DNA of 64,000 bases from Wuchereria bancrofti (GCA_005281725.1 SSBO01000003.1:9289796-9353795); one strand, 5' to 3'; numbered from the stretch's first letter, positions 25,401 to 37,837 are shown. Made by a program: numbers and translations. The notes: generated from the letters alone by a model not told the origin.

Positions 25401-28400
25401 GAAATTGGTTAGTTCGCTTTTTATTTTTTCTTTGTGAGAAAAGATTTTATTTATGGAAATTAGTCAATTCGGTTTTTTTTTTCTATAAGTTCAACATACG
25501 TTTTATTACATTTTAAATATAAGTGATATGATTGTCAACTGTGATCATATGAAACATTTTTAGAAGAGGTGATCGAAGGTGCTGATATGTCGTTGATTAT
25601 GATTTTGCTCGAAATGATGCCTGCATTTTGCCACGGAAATAGTCCTCATTTCCCAATGAAAAAAGTATTACTTCTAGTTTGATATAATTAAATCACTAGT
25701 ACGATCTAATTGGCCATTTGCAATTGGAATTTCAATCGAAATTAATGATGTGAATAATCTAGATCGTTTAGCTTAATCTGCTGAATGGATAGCTTAATTT
25801 GCTGAGTAGATGCATATTGTAACTATTTTTTTTATTTTTTTATACATAAAAATACATATGGATAATTCAGATTTTATGATATCTAAAGGAAAATTTTTTT
25901 TTTTGAAATCCTTCAACTTACTGAAATTTTATTTTCAGGTTCTTTTACTAGTTTGGAAAACACTTTTAGCAATACTGGGTGGTTGGAAGGAATTGCGTGA
26001 AGGAAAAGCTGCCAAACGAGCAGCAGCAAATTTAAGCTCAATTGAAGATACACTTCTTGTTGCCAGTGCAATGAGATCATCTTCGATAAATGGCAATGAT
26101 TCAGAGCAAAATCAAGGTGATTTTCACTTAAACTTTCAAAAATTCGTAAATATTTTTTGCTTTTTTAGATTTCTTGAGTTATTTGAACTTAGAAATTCTA
26201 GTTTGGACTATGTTAACAATTTTGATTTATTACAGGTGGTGTTGTTCGTCCAAAGAGAACACTTCATCCTTCAGCTCGATTAATTTGTCGTCAATTTGCT
26301 TGTACTACTGATTCGCTTGAAGGTTGGTGGCTGTCTATGAAGTTTTTCCTGTTTTATTGATCTAATGATACCAGGAAATGAACTGTGAAATTACAAAGTT
26401 GTATTAATTTGCAGATAAAAATGATGGAGAACTGGATAAAATGGGAGCTGAATATGCAGAAGTTGATCAAACTGCAACAGATTTAACTCTACCTAATAGA
26501 AATGGAAATGATTTAAGTCATTCAATAATTGAAGAATCATCTCAGATTCCAGGTAATTCATTGATTTCAAAATTGAAAAATTTTTAAAAATTTTGACTAG
26601 AATAAAGAATTTAGAAGAATTTGTAATAAGCAATCATTACCATTATAATCAATGTGAGATTGTTTTGATAATTAATATTTTAGTTCCTGTCCCGGCAAGA
26701 GAAGAAGAAATACCATATATAAGGAGTAAATTGAATCGTCCAAATCCGTTAATACGGTACGTTTTCAATCAATTAAACTTTTTCATCTTTAGTTGCTGAA
26801 TTTGATGCAGTTTTTTAGGATACTTAAAACTTAATCGATTAAAGAGAAATTTAGAAATGGATTTTTAGAATTTGCAACAAAATTTTTGGGAAAATACGAT
26901 ATCGAAGTTCCATATTGCTGCTATGGCATACATATTTTGAATTTTGCAGAAGTTCACATACAGGTGATCATACACCGGTAGCAGGTACACCTCCACCCAT
27001 GGATATACTTTTTCGAACTTCATTGCCGTGGAATTCGAAAGTTCGTGAAGAAGATATCGAAACATTTCTTCAATGTGAAAGGTTAATATTATTTGGTCTT
27101 TTTTTTCTTTTGTTTTTTCTATATCACTAAATTTAAATTATATATAAAAAGTTCTGATGATGATAGTGGATTGGATTAAATCAAGATTAATTTAGTTTCT
27201 GGTATAATTTTTAGAATGAAATTTTTACATTATCGTTTACCGAATGATTCAACAACAGTATTTGGTTTACCATTACCAATTCAAAAAAGTGTCGAAGCAC
27301 TTCGTCGTCACATTTATATTTCGCTGGGTGAATTACAAGTATGTTATTATTTAAATTTCAAATGTCTTTTCAATTTTTTTTAGTTGTGATTATAAATCAT
27401 GCAGAATTGATTGCTTGCAGGCAAATCGAGAAAAAGAATTAAATCGATATATGTTTTCACAGCGGGAAAATAATATTCCAATGACTAGTGCAGAAAAATT
27501 ATATCGAATGATGTTGCCTAATTTGAGTCAATATATTATTGCTTTATTAAAAGTACTACTGGCTGCTGCACCTTCCTCAAAGGTTAATTTCTAATTTTAA
27601 GATCATAATATTATAGTATCGATTATTTTTTATAAAATCGTAATGTATTTTACTTGAAACTTAACGGCATATAATTATGCTACCACATGCTGACCACTGT
27701 ATTTTGTGACAAGATATTCATGTTGATTTCAATCTTAAAAATTTTGACACTACAATGACATTGTGGTAGTTCAGACGATGTATTATTTAATTATTATTCT
27801 CAAAACTAGAAGTATCCTTTTGTAATTTCTTTTTATTGTAGGCAAAAAGTGAAGCAATCAATATATTGTCGGATGTGTTGACACCTGAAACGAATAAGGA
27901 GATGCTTTCAAATTCGCTCAATCTTGATAGTTCACTCTCTAATATCCTTGAGCAAAGCGTTCGTATTGCAATTGATGTTAATCGACACAAAGAGGTGCTT
28001 CATTTTTATATTTATTTATTAAAATAACGAAATATGGTGAGATGAATTATCCTAAGGAAAAAAGTATATTCAAATTTTAAGTTTTTTTTTTTGTAATTTC
28101 AAAAAAAAAAGAGAGAAAAAAAGTTTTGGAATTCAGAAATTTTTTGTTGAAATATCTCATTGCATTTTTAAAGCGATTTTTAGATAATGGTTAAAGCTGC
28201 TTCTGCAATTCTAATATTACTGATGAAGCATTTTCGATTAAATCACATATATCAATTTGAATATATTGGACAACATCTTGTTTTCGCTAATTGTATTCCA
28301 TTAATCCTAAAATTTATGGATCAAAATATGGTTCGATATATACAATCGAAACATGAATTACCACCGTACAATTATCCATATGCACCACTTTATTATGTTC

Positions 28401-30796
28401 GAAATCATGGTGAATTCTTAATTCGTAATGTTTATCTGGGTTTGACTTTATGCTATTAAAATAATATTATTCATAATATTCATAGCAGAAATAATTTTTT
28501 TTTTAAATTAGTGGATGAATTAAAGTCTACAGATTCCCTCTTTCTGTCTCCTTTCTACTTCGTATTTTCTAGTTTTTGATCTTTCTCTGAACCAATTTTG
28601 AATGTTAATAATCTCGAGAATCATCTTTATACTATCTATGGCTTCACGTTTTCTCATATTTGATTACTTTGTTTGAATTTCTTGTTTTTGTCTAAAATTT
28701 CTTTATTATCTTCTTTATTTCTTCTCTATGAGTAATGTGGTAATCATTCACTCCGTTGCTTAAAATGTTTATCACACTTGCTTGAATTCTAAGTTAGAAC
28801 TACAAGTAAATGAATATTAGATGATCATTTGATATATAATTACTGGCTCAAAAACTTTAAAAGGATGATCTTTACTCACTATGATAATAAATTTCGAATT
28901 AGTAAGTTTAAATTTTATTTTTTTTTTAAACTTAGTATTACAGAAGAATGGCCAATGTTGAATGTTAATAATGTCGAGGATAGTGATTCGCAATCATCTT
29001 CATACTATCTATGGCGTAACGTTTTCTCAGCTATTAATCTCTTACGTGTTTTGAACAAATTAACAAAATGGAAACATGCGCGTACGATGATGCTTGTAGT
29101 ATTCAAATCTGCGCCAATTTTAAAACGCTCATTGAGAGTTAAATTGGTTTGTTATTGTTATAATTACAAATATGAGAAGTTAATTAATATGTTAACTTTT
29201 ATTTTTGCATAAGATTTCCAATTTTTTGAATAAATAACGAACAGAAATAATTTAATATGAATTATAATTTCTTTATTTTATTTTTGTCCATAATATTGAG
29301 TTAGTTTTCTGTATATATAGGAATGTGAAAAATTTGTTGTTAAAATAGAACTTTTAGACTATTAAAATAGGACTTTTAATATATGATTCTAATTTAACAT
29401 TGCAGTTTTATTTGGAAATCAGTTTGTCTTCTTTTTTTTCAGGCAGTATTCCAGTTATATGTATTAAAATTGCTCAAAATGCAAGCTCGATATCTTGGAC
29501 GACAGTGGAGACGAACAAATATGGAAATTATGTCGGCAATTTATGCAAAAGTGCGACATAGGTGAATTTTGATTATTTTATAAAGTAAGTGTTACTAGAA
29601 AATTTAAAAAGCGGAATGAGTATTGTATAAATACCACAAATTCTTATCTGATCATAATGTTAACTAATTTTTTGTCACTAGGATAACTGTTCGCTTTTTC
29701 TGGAAAGTTTTATTTAATTTGTTAAAATCTTCGTTTACAATATTTGACAAATGTTTTATTTATTACAGAAACATTTTAATTTAAAGCTTATTTATTATGC
29801 TAATAAGTTATAAGTTCATTAATCGAAAGTCTATAAATAGCATTTGTTTGTTTAATTTGTATTAAAGAAACTTATAACTTTACATTTAGATTAAATGATG
29901 ATTGGGCTTATGCAAATGAAACTCGTTCGAAATCATGGGATTTTCAAAATGAGGAAGCAGCATTGAAAACTGCAGTAGAAAGATTTAATTCAAGACGTTA
30001 TGCTTCATTATATCCTGCATTTGCATTAGGTAAGTCTCATTTGCAAAGTTTATATGATGCTTTAACATTTGTTGCTTTTCAGTTGTTAACTAGGATTGAA
30101 GTTGACTTTTTTCTTTTTTCAGCATCTAATTAATGAGAAATCGCTTAAAATTAAAATTAATGTGACAATCACTGTTGCATTTTTGTTTACATTAATTTTT
30201 CAAAATTTCAGTTGTATTTGAGTCCTAAATAACTACAAAATAAGTGCGAGTTCTCATAGATGTTGTAGAAGGATAAGTCATTAGCAGTTGAAAATTTAAT
30301 AGTCGAAAAATGAAGTACTGAACGGTTGAATTGTTACATTCTTAACTATATATTAACGAGTTTTTTTTTTTATTAGCATAACTGTTGCTTTTTCCGGAAA
30401 ATTTTATTTAATTTGTTAAAATATTAGAAAAAAATACAATATTTGACAAATGTTTTTGATTTATTACAGAAATATTCGATTTTAAAGCTTATTTATTATG
30501 CTAATAAGTTATATATCTATAAGATAGTATTATTTAAATGCCACTAATAAAATTCTGTTTTATTTGTAGAAGTTGGAGAAGCTTCATCTCCGGGTGATAG
30601 TTATTTGGATAATGTTGATATGAATGAATTTGAACCAATGAATAATAGTTTCCAATCATTATTGGGTACAAAAGTGGAATTGAGTGATCGATTTAAGCGT
30701 AATTATGTTAGATGGATTGATGATGAAGTGATTAAAAATCATACAAATTGGGATTTACTTTTAGCACTTACACATGGCATCATTGATTCTATATAA
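22462..30796 (+). CDS. STRIP1/2 (FAM40, Far11-like) STRIPAK complex subunit
   Basis: Exons: 22462-22474 (tentative start), 22973-23026, 23255-23424, 23683-23829, 24030-24149, 24479-24652, 24847-24982, 25225-25407, 25564-25664, 25939-26116, 26236-26322, 26415-26552, 26684-26756, 26950-27081, 27215-27338, 27421-27582, 27842-27994, 28184-28409, 28944-29146, 29443-29561, 29890-30029 and 30570-30796. They total 1019 aa, longer than human STRIP1 (about 840). STRIP proteins scaffold the cytoplasmic PP2A-striatin-kinase (STRIPAK) complex. The N1221-type domain shows [15 protein letters not shown] and [19 protein letters not shown]. The C-terminal STRP/DUF3402 region shows [48 protein letters not shown] and [10 protein letters not shown], near-identical to human. 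The middle (exons 11-13) is variable. The 13-nt first exon (MNAQ, donor gtcaat) is a guess; a spliced leader at 22972 is the alternative. A possible AATAAA is at 31157-31162. Confidence 0.93.
24732..24770 (+). repeat. Decayed copy of STRIP exon end and splice donor
   Basis: The intron sequence cctataaaatatatgaagct followed by ggaac closely matches the preceding exon's last bases at 24621-24645 (cctataaagcatatgaagct, ggaac). The homology continues into the intron start (atatttgaat). The copy has lost the donor through a small deletion. Confidence 0.85.
25435..25487 (+). repeat. Tandem copy of STRIP exon end and donor region
   Basis: Bases 25381-25434, covering the exon end, donor and start of intron, are directly followed by a diverged copy. 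Compare gaaagattttattatagaaa with gaaaagattttatttatgga. The donor ggttag has become agtcaa in the copy. Confidence 0.85.
28592..28656 (+). repeat. Pseudo-exon: decayed copy of STRIP exon 19 start
   Basis: The intron contains ttgaatgttaataatctcga, then catctttatactatctatgg and acgttttctca. These match the real exon at 28952-29029 (ttgaatgttaataatgtcga, tactatctatgg, acgttttctca), with about 13 bp deleted in the copy. No usable acceptor stands before it. Confidence 0.85.
29683..29813 (+). repeat. Intronic repeat, copy A (paired with 30378-30513)
   Basis: About 130 bp running from ataactgtt through tttgacaaatgtttt and ttattacagaaa to gctaataagttata. It recurs with few changes in the next intron of the same gene. 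Confidence 0.88.
30378..30513 (+). repeat. Intronic repeat, copy B (paired with 29683-29813)
   Basis: A second copy of the 130-bp element, in the last STRIP intron. Both copies lie in the same orientation and both keep an unused ttattacag acceptor-like motif. Confidence 0.88.
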
Positions 30797-32375
30797 TATA
30801 TTTTTTTTATTGTGACAAATTAATTGTCTTTCTCTATTTTTTTTTTTCATCTGTGTTATGATTGTTTATTTTGAATGTTTAATTCTTTTTTTTCTTTCAA
30901 TCACATTGCTATCAAAAATTACTATCTCAAATGTATTTCTTTTTTTTTTCGATTTATTTGATTTGTATTCAAATGCATTGAAAGTATCTGTATGTGCTGG
31001 ATATTAAAAATTTGAAGTGATTTTTTTTTTTTTTTTTTAGCATAATATGATGACAGTTTAAAATTGATATTGTGTTTTATTTTAGTGAGATATGAATTTT
31101 GTGATTCATTTGTGAATTTTGAATTTTAAAAGACGAGAAGAATTTGTTTTATATCAAATAAATTATCATTTGGATTTGAAATTTGGCAAATTTAATTATT
31201 AATCATTATATTTTATAATATTACATAGGGAAATTCTCTTTCGTACAATATTTAGTGCAAAAAATATATATGCAATATTTCATTTCGTTTAAATGTCATT
31301 TGCTTATGTTATAGTTATATGCTTATTGTGTTAGATATCAATTAAACATTTTCATGCTTGCTTGAATTATTCCTAATAAATTATTTTTTTTTTTTTTTAA
31401 ACTATAAACAATGTTTGAATGATTACTATAATAAAGTAATATTTCCTGTTTGAAATATTTATCAAATTTTTTCTAATTTCATTCATCAGTACTAAAATCT
31501 AGATTATATTATATGCTGTAATTAAAAAAAGAGAAAAGGTAATAAGTGAAATAGGGAAATTGTTAAAATTGTTTTTCTTCTTTTCTTGTATAATTCTTTT
31601 GAATTTATATTATTGGCAAAATTAGTTCTAAAATTTAAAAAAAAAGGACATTACAGATTAAAATTGTGGTTATGTTATACATTAATTATGAAGCAATGAC
31701 ATTTATTGTCGTATAGGAACAACTAAACATATATTTTAGTGTTTAATTTTGTTCAATTCTTCCGGAATATCATTTTCGAATTTATCATTTAAATTGGCAA
31801 TGTTTGAAATTTGTTAATTTCAAGTATTGATACACAATAGTAATTGAGAAGATATATCATAAAGTTTTGATTTTCCATTAATTTTAAGATTAGAATCATT
31901 TTATGATTGATAATTGTAATTTTATGATTAGAAATGATGAGAATTTCTACTATATTAAATACTATTTGGAAAAAAGTGTTTAAATTTTAGCATAAATATG
32001 AAAGAAGTAATTTCTTCATGTAATGATAACAACAATAACATGTAATGATAACAACAAGTCATTGAAGAGTAATATTTAATTATCTTTATATACAATTAAA
32101 TGAAATTAAAAATTTGTTTTTAAGTCTTTTAATTTTTTCCTCAAATTTTTTTAAAATCTTTCCCAAAATATATTATAAAAATGATCATTGGAAGATTTTT
32201 AAGCAATTTTCAGCTATTAGCTAGTTAAATAGAGCTAATTAAATAGAAATTGATTGTAAGAATTTAATATGTCTACAGATGTCGCACTATGCTGGCATGA
32301 ACAAGGATAAATCCGAATAAATTTAATAAAATGATATTAATCACTCAAAGAAAGCAAAAATGTTAGATATAATTA

Positions 32376-32665
32376 CATACTATAAGCAATTATCACAATA
32401 TCACATAAATTACCATGATATGATAAGAGGATTATTAAACTGTTATCTATATAAAGGTGCTAATTTCATTGGATATCTTTAATATAATATCATACTATAA
32501 GCAATTCTCGCAATATCACATAAATTATCATGATATGATAAGAAGATTACTGAACTGTTATCTATATAAAGGTGCTAATTTCATTAGGCGTCTTTAGATA
32601 TAATAATCATACTATAAGCAATTCTCGCAATATCACATAAATTATCATGATATGATAAGAAGATT
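32376..32665. repeat. About 116-bp tandem repeat, roughly 2.5 copies
   Basis: The word catactataagcaatt starts at 32376, 32491 and 32608. Each copy continues with caatatcacataaatta and catgatatgataagaagatt. Divergence between copies is low. Confidence 0.92.
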
Positions 32666-33589
32666 GTTATCTGTATCGTATAATCGTAGTAATCGTATTT
32701 TTTTTTTTTTTGCAATTAACAAAAATTTAGGACAATTGTTGTCGATACATTTATCATCTAATTTGATAATTAATGTATTAATATGATTAATCATTAATTT
32801 ATCATACATATTATGAGGAATCATACTTCAATATTATCAAATTGTTTTTCTAATTGTCATGAGAAACACTTATAACTGTCAATAATTGTAATTAATTTTA
32901 ATAATTATAAACAATTATATTAATCATAATACATAATTTTATAATAATAATGATTTAACTATCATTACATAATCATTTCCTCAATTATGAATAATAAGTG
33001 ATAATAATTGATATGCAAATGTATTTTCGATAATAAATAATTTTATTAAACAAATACAAATGCAAATGAAAATGCAAAAAAAAAAACTGCGTAATTCGAA
33101 AAGTATTTAAATTGAAATTTAACAGTTATTGTTAAATTAATCAAAAGTTATTTACTTGATTTGTGAACAGGACGATAGCATGCTTTTTCGAGAACTATCA
33201 ACAAATTATTCAATGCGGTTTATCATAATTAATGAAAAATTTTTTCGAAAAAAAGAGATGATAAGATAATTAAATCAATAGAAAATAAAATAATTAAAAA
33301 ACAAAGGAATGTGAAATGTATATTATTTATGAAACATGAAAAATAAATTTGAAATAAATTTTCAAAATTATTACTTATAATCATTATTAATATATTATAC
33401 CACTATCGATAATACATTATTCAAAAAAAAATCGTGACGAAAATTAATGAATGTTTTAATTATTTCAAAAAACAAAAAAAAAACATATTAAGTATTACAA
33501 ATATTTTATTATTATTATTTGTTATATAAGTATTTTATTTGTTATTACTATCATATAACATTTAAAGTGTTATAAATATTTCATTTATT

Positions 33590-33795
33590 AACATTATTAT
33601 TATTACTATTACTGTTATTATTGTTATTATTATTATTATTCATTATTATTGTTATTATATTATTATTATTATTATTATATTATTGTTATTATTATTACTA
33701 TTATTAATTATTGTTATTATTATTACTATTATCAATTATTGTTATTACTATTAATTATTATTGTTATTATTACTATTTATTATTATTATTATGAA
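33590..33795. repeat. TTA/TTG trinucleotide microsatellite
   Basis: About 200 bp of imperfect tta, ttg and att triplets. It produces a tyrosine-rich open frame (33649-33894) that I regard as an artefact. Confidence 0.9.
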
Positions 33796-33877
33796 ACATT
33801 TCAAGTATCACAAATATTTTATTACTATTATAATTTATTATTACAAAAAAATATTTTGTCATTTGTGTGTCATTTAG

Positions 33878-36800
33878 AAATGACAGAAATGTAGCATCGA
33901 AGTGTTGTTGCTTTGTGTCACCATCAGGTCGTTATGTTGCATCCATTAGTCGTATTGAAGTATTCGATTCTCGACCAATTGAAACTCACTTTTATAATTA
34001 TAATTTTATTATTTTTGATTTTATACTTGATACTACAATAGAATATAACTCAACATGTGGTCCTTTTAAGGTTTTAACTTTTTCTTTTTCTGTTTTTTTT
34101 TTTTCATATTTTAGAACAGTTAATATATGTTAATAATTTCTTAATTTAAAATTATATTTATTTGAAAACATTTTCCTTTTTTTTTTCTTTAAATCATAAA
34201 TGTAAATAGAAATTTGAATGAAAAAGAAAATCTTATTGATTGATATTTATAAAAGAAAAAAATTTTGTTGATTGATTGATATAAAATTTTATTGAATGAT
34301 AACTTTTATTGATTGATATCTTAAAGAAAAAAAAAACTTTTTTTATTGATTGATATAACAAAACAAATTTCTAACCTTTCATATGTTTATTTCACATTAA
34401 ATAGAAATTGGAGAATTTTAGTCATATTTCAAAATAAATAAAATAAAATTATAAAGAGATATATATAAGGTAGCGTATGTTTTAGATGTAAACAAAATAA
34501 ACATACGTGTATACATAAACAAATAAAGAATAAAATTTATACAATTAATGAAATTAAAATTAAATTTGTTTGCAGAGATTTCATCGTTTTTATTTTTTAA
34601 ATGATACAACTGGAATACTTGTTGATTTTTCACGTAATAATGGTACCATAACACAAAATATCATACAATTTTCACACGTTAATCATACGGTAACGTGTGA
34701 ATACGGTCGTATTTGGAATTTTGACGTTGATGATATGTTGTATGAAACGGACGATACACATCTGATTTGTACAACAGAATTAATGAAATATAAAAATATC
34801 AGTAATGTATTAGTAATTATTAACAAAAATTAAAATGTTAATTGCGAAGAAAATTAATTTTTATTGATAGATATCAATTTTTATTGATAAAAAATTAATT
34901 TTTATTGATAGATATCAATTTTTATTGATAGATATCAATTTTTATTGTAAAAAATTAATTTTTATTGATAGATATCAATTTTTATTGATAAAAAATTAAT
35001 TTTTATTGATAAAAAATTAGTTTTTATTGATAGATATCAAAAATTTATCACTGTTAATAAGATATAATTAAAAAAAAGGGAAAATTTGTAACCTTTAACA
35101 CATTTGTAACCTTTGACACGTTTATTTCTTATTAACAGTGATAAATTTTTGCTACATTTAAAAAGGGATTTTTTTTTTTAATATATATTATAAATTATTA
35201 AATTAAAAAAAAAATCCGCAACCTTTAAAAGTTTGTAAGTAACCTTTAACACGTCTGTAACCTTTGACATGTTTATTTCTTATGAACATTTTAACAGAGA
35301 TAAATTTTTGCCAAATCTAAAAACGAATTTTTTTTTCCTTTTTTAAAAATACAAGTTAATTAAATAAAAAAAAAGTCTGTAACCTTTGACATGTTTATTT
35401 CGTATTTATTAACAGAGATAAATTTTCGTCACATTTAAAAACCAATTTTTTAAATATATTATAAGTTATTATAAGAAATTAATTATTATTGTAAGAAGTG
35501 TCATATTTATAAATATTATTATAAATATTATAAGATTACAATCATTCTTTCTTATAAAGTTAATTAAATAAGATTAATTTAATGTTTTATTATAAAGTTA
35601 ATAATTTAAATGAGATTAATTTTATTTTATTTTTTTCTAGCTTATTTACCATTACTTGGTGAAAAAGATTATTTATCAGAAATATTTGTTCGATTAATAC
35701 CAGCAAATCCATTTCATTCAAATAATTTCACTATACCAATGCTAGAAATTAATGAGCAAAATGCATTTAAAAATAAAATACAAATGAATGATGGCGAAAT
35801 ATTACAAGCAACAAACTTATGCACCGATACATTTTGTTATCCATTAATTAATGAAACATCATTGTATTTCATCGTACGACTTCGAACGGTTTTGTTAATT
35901 AATTAATTAATTATTTATTTATTAATTTATTTGAATAACATTTAATTAATTGAGATTTTTTCATATGATATTAAACAAAAGATACATTTTGTTATCCATT
36001 AATTAATGAAACATCATTGTATTTCAACTTCGAACGGTTTTGTTAATTAATTAATTAATTAATTGCTTTATTTATTAATTTATTTCATATGATATTAAAC
36101 AAAAGAAATATTTTTTTGTATGTCAATTTCTTCTTAATCATATTAGTTTTTCCTTTTGTCGTTTTTTTTTTCTTTTGAAAATCTTATCTTTTCAATTTTT
36201 TAGCATTTATTAGAATTTTTTTTTTTTAAAATGATCAAAAATATTTCTTTTTCAATCATACAATCAATAAATATTATCAATGTTACATTTATTTAATTTC
36301 ATTTATTTATCATTCCATTTATTTAAAAAACTTTATAAAAGCATATACTGCAGAATTATACAAAAATAAATTTAAAAAAAAAAATTGAAAATTAAATATT
36401 ACCCTCTTCCCGTTTTCTTATTTATGCATTTATTTGGGTAAATTTTTTTCATTTCTTTTTTTTTTGTTGGAAATTTTTTTTCCTTTACTAAGAATTTTCA
36501 TTACTAATATTTTTTTCATATTTATTTGCATAAGATTTTAAAAGCTATCAAAATAAATTTAATTCGTGCAAAATATTTTAATGTCATATGATTGAAGAGC
36601 ATTACAATATTTTTTTATATTTTTTCATTGATTATTTTCGTATAGTAGTAATATCTTTGCGTGATAATAAATACTGATAAATACTGATAAAATGTTTTTT
36701 TTTTTTTTATTTGTTTATAATTAATTTTTGTAATATTTTTAAATAATTGTGTACAAATGTATTTTTTCAGAATCCTCAAAGTGATAGACAAACTTGCGTT

Positions 36801-37791
36801 GCTATGCTAAAATTTGATTTTAAAAATTATTTCGAAAATAATTTTTCATCAACAGCAAAAATTACTACTAATCTTTTACCATTACAATGGAAATTATCAT
36901 TAACTGAAAAATTTTCTTTACGACCACGTTATGTTCGTATTATGGCACAACAAGGACCAATCGTACTTTTACGAACATTTATTTTTGTACCAGAACGAAA
37001 ATGGATTTTAATTAATTTAAATACAATGATAATGAGTCCATTAAAATTTGAAAATAATGCTAGGTGTGATAATTTTGTTTTTTTTTTTTTTTGCTAAAAT
37101 TAATGATTTACTTGAATATGATGAAGGATTAACGGAAAAAAAAGAAAAAAACGAGTATTAATAAGAACAGAAAAAATAGTTATAATAATTAATATTAATT
37201 AATTAGACAAAAAAGAAAAGAAAAAACTTTATTTAAGAAAATATTAATAAGAGGAGAAAAAATAATTATAATTGTTAGTATTAATTATTTAGACAAAAAA
37301 AAAAGGGAAAAGCTGTTTTTAAAAAAAAAATATTAATAAGAGGAGAAAAAATAATTATAATAACTGATATTAATTAATTAGGCAAAAAAGAAAAGAGACA
37401 AAAAGGGAAGAAAATAAAAAAATTTTATTTCATTTTATTTTATTATACTCCCTTTTTTTCAATCAATTTTGCTTTTTTTTTTTCATTTTTTATTTTTTAA
37501 AATATAGAATGAAGATAATTTTTCAGTGGTAATTGTGTAATGATAAATGGAAATCGTTTCATTTTTCATATGCATGAAAATGCGATAATTACTGACTGTA
37601 ATATCATTTGGAATTATTATTTAACACCAAAACTTAAATATTTAACATTTTGGAAAATAATTGATATGGTGAAAAAATTACGAACTAAAGAATGTTGGAA
37701 TTTACATTTGACATTTTATAAATTTTGTATGACTTGTTCCACTCTTGAAATGATCACACGATTATTATATTATTGCTCTGACAGTACATAA
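33878..37791 (+). CDS. Unrecognised multi-exon protein, 5' end unresolved
   Basis: Five exons join in frame: 33878-34070, 34576-34801, 35641-35888, 36771-37063 and 37527-37791. They give about 408 codons after the first acceptor. I do not recognise the family. What can be seen is a CCC cluster near the start (SKCCCFVSPSGRY), many Asn-X-Ser/Thr sites (NST, NDT, NGT, NHT, NIT, NET), scattered cysteines (CGP, CEYG, CTD, CTTE) and a cysteine-containing C-terminal helix-rich tail. The glycosylation sites and cysteines suggest a secreted or extracellular protein, but the exon that would hold a signal peptide is not identified. The CCC cluster faintly recalls ciliary tectonic proteins, but I could not align the rest, so I make no assignment. 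Three intronic repeat arrays interrupt the gene. Confidence 0.72.
34846..35036. repeat. Tandem aattaatttttattgata / gatatcaatttttatt repeat
   Basis: Blocks of ttgatagatatcaattttta and ttgataaaaaattaattttt alternate across about 190 bp, right after the second exon of the unrecognised gene. Confidence 0.85.
35038..35151. repeat. Perfect 25-bp inverted repeat
   Basis: The 25 bp at 35038-35062 (core aatttatcactgttaataag) are the exact reverse complement of 35127-35151 (core cttattaacagtgataaatt), with a 64-bp spacer. It lies in an intron of the unrecognised gene. Confidence 0.85.
35089..35450. repeat. Three imperfect modules of gtaacctttgacacgtttat
   Basis: The string gtaacctttgaca(c/t)gtttatt appears at about 35107, 35257 and 35380. 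Each is followed by ttaacag(t/a)gataaattttt and then an a/t-rich tail. The period is roughly 125-150 bp. All lie inside one intron. Confidence 0.8.
35826..36106 (+). repeat. Tandem duplication across exon end and splice donor
   Basis: 35826-35980 spans the last 63 bp of the third exon, its donor and the start of the intron. It is repeated at 35981-36106: gatacattttgttatccatt, gaaacatcattgtatttc, acttcgaacggttttgtt, then tcatatgatattaaacaaaa. The copy lacks 7 bp (tcgtacg), which breaks the frame. Confidence 0.9.
37156..37395. repeat. About 87-bp tandem repeat, 3 copies
   Basis: The word tattaataaga starts at 37156, 37242 and 37331. Each copy continues with ggagaaaaaataattataat or close variants and ends in an aattagacaaaaaag-type tail. 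It lies in the last intron of the unrecognised gene. Confidence 0.85.
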
Positions 37792-37795
37792 TTTA

Positions 37796-37798
<3 letters not shown>

Positions 37799-37837
<39 letters not shown>

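Larger units (their letters stand above)
30797..33877. other. AT-rich intergenic region with repeats
   Basis: A 3-kb gap between the STRIP stop and the first seen exon of the unrecognised gene. The missing 5' exon(s) of that gene probably lie here, but I could not pick one. Apart from the 116-bp tandem repeat and the TTA microsatellite it is homopolymer-rich DNA with no recognisable coding content. Confidence 0.55.

Noticed and set aside
28410..28459. Read-through extension of the STRIP exon past 28409 to the stop at 28459
   Set aside because: The donor at 28410 joins in phase to the exon at 28944 and restores the conserved STRIP sequence; the read-through would truncate it.
33649..33894. 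Tyrosine/isoleucine-rich open frame
   Set aside because: It is the translation of a TTA/TTG microsatellite; only the last part overlaps the real exon at 33878.
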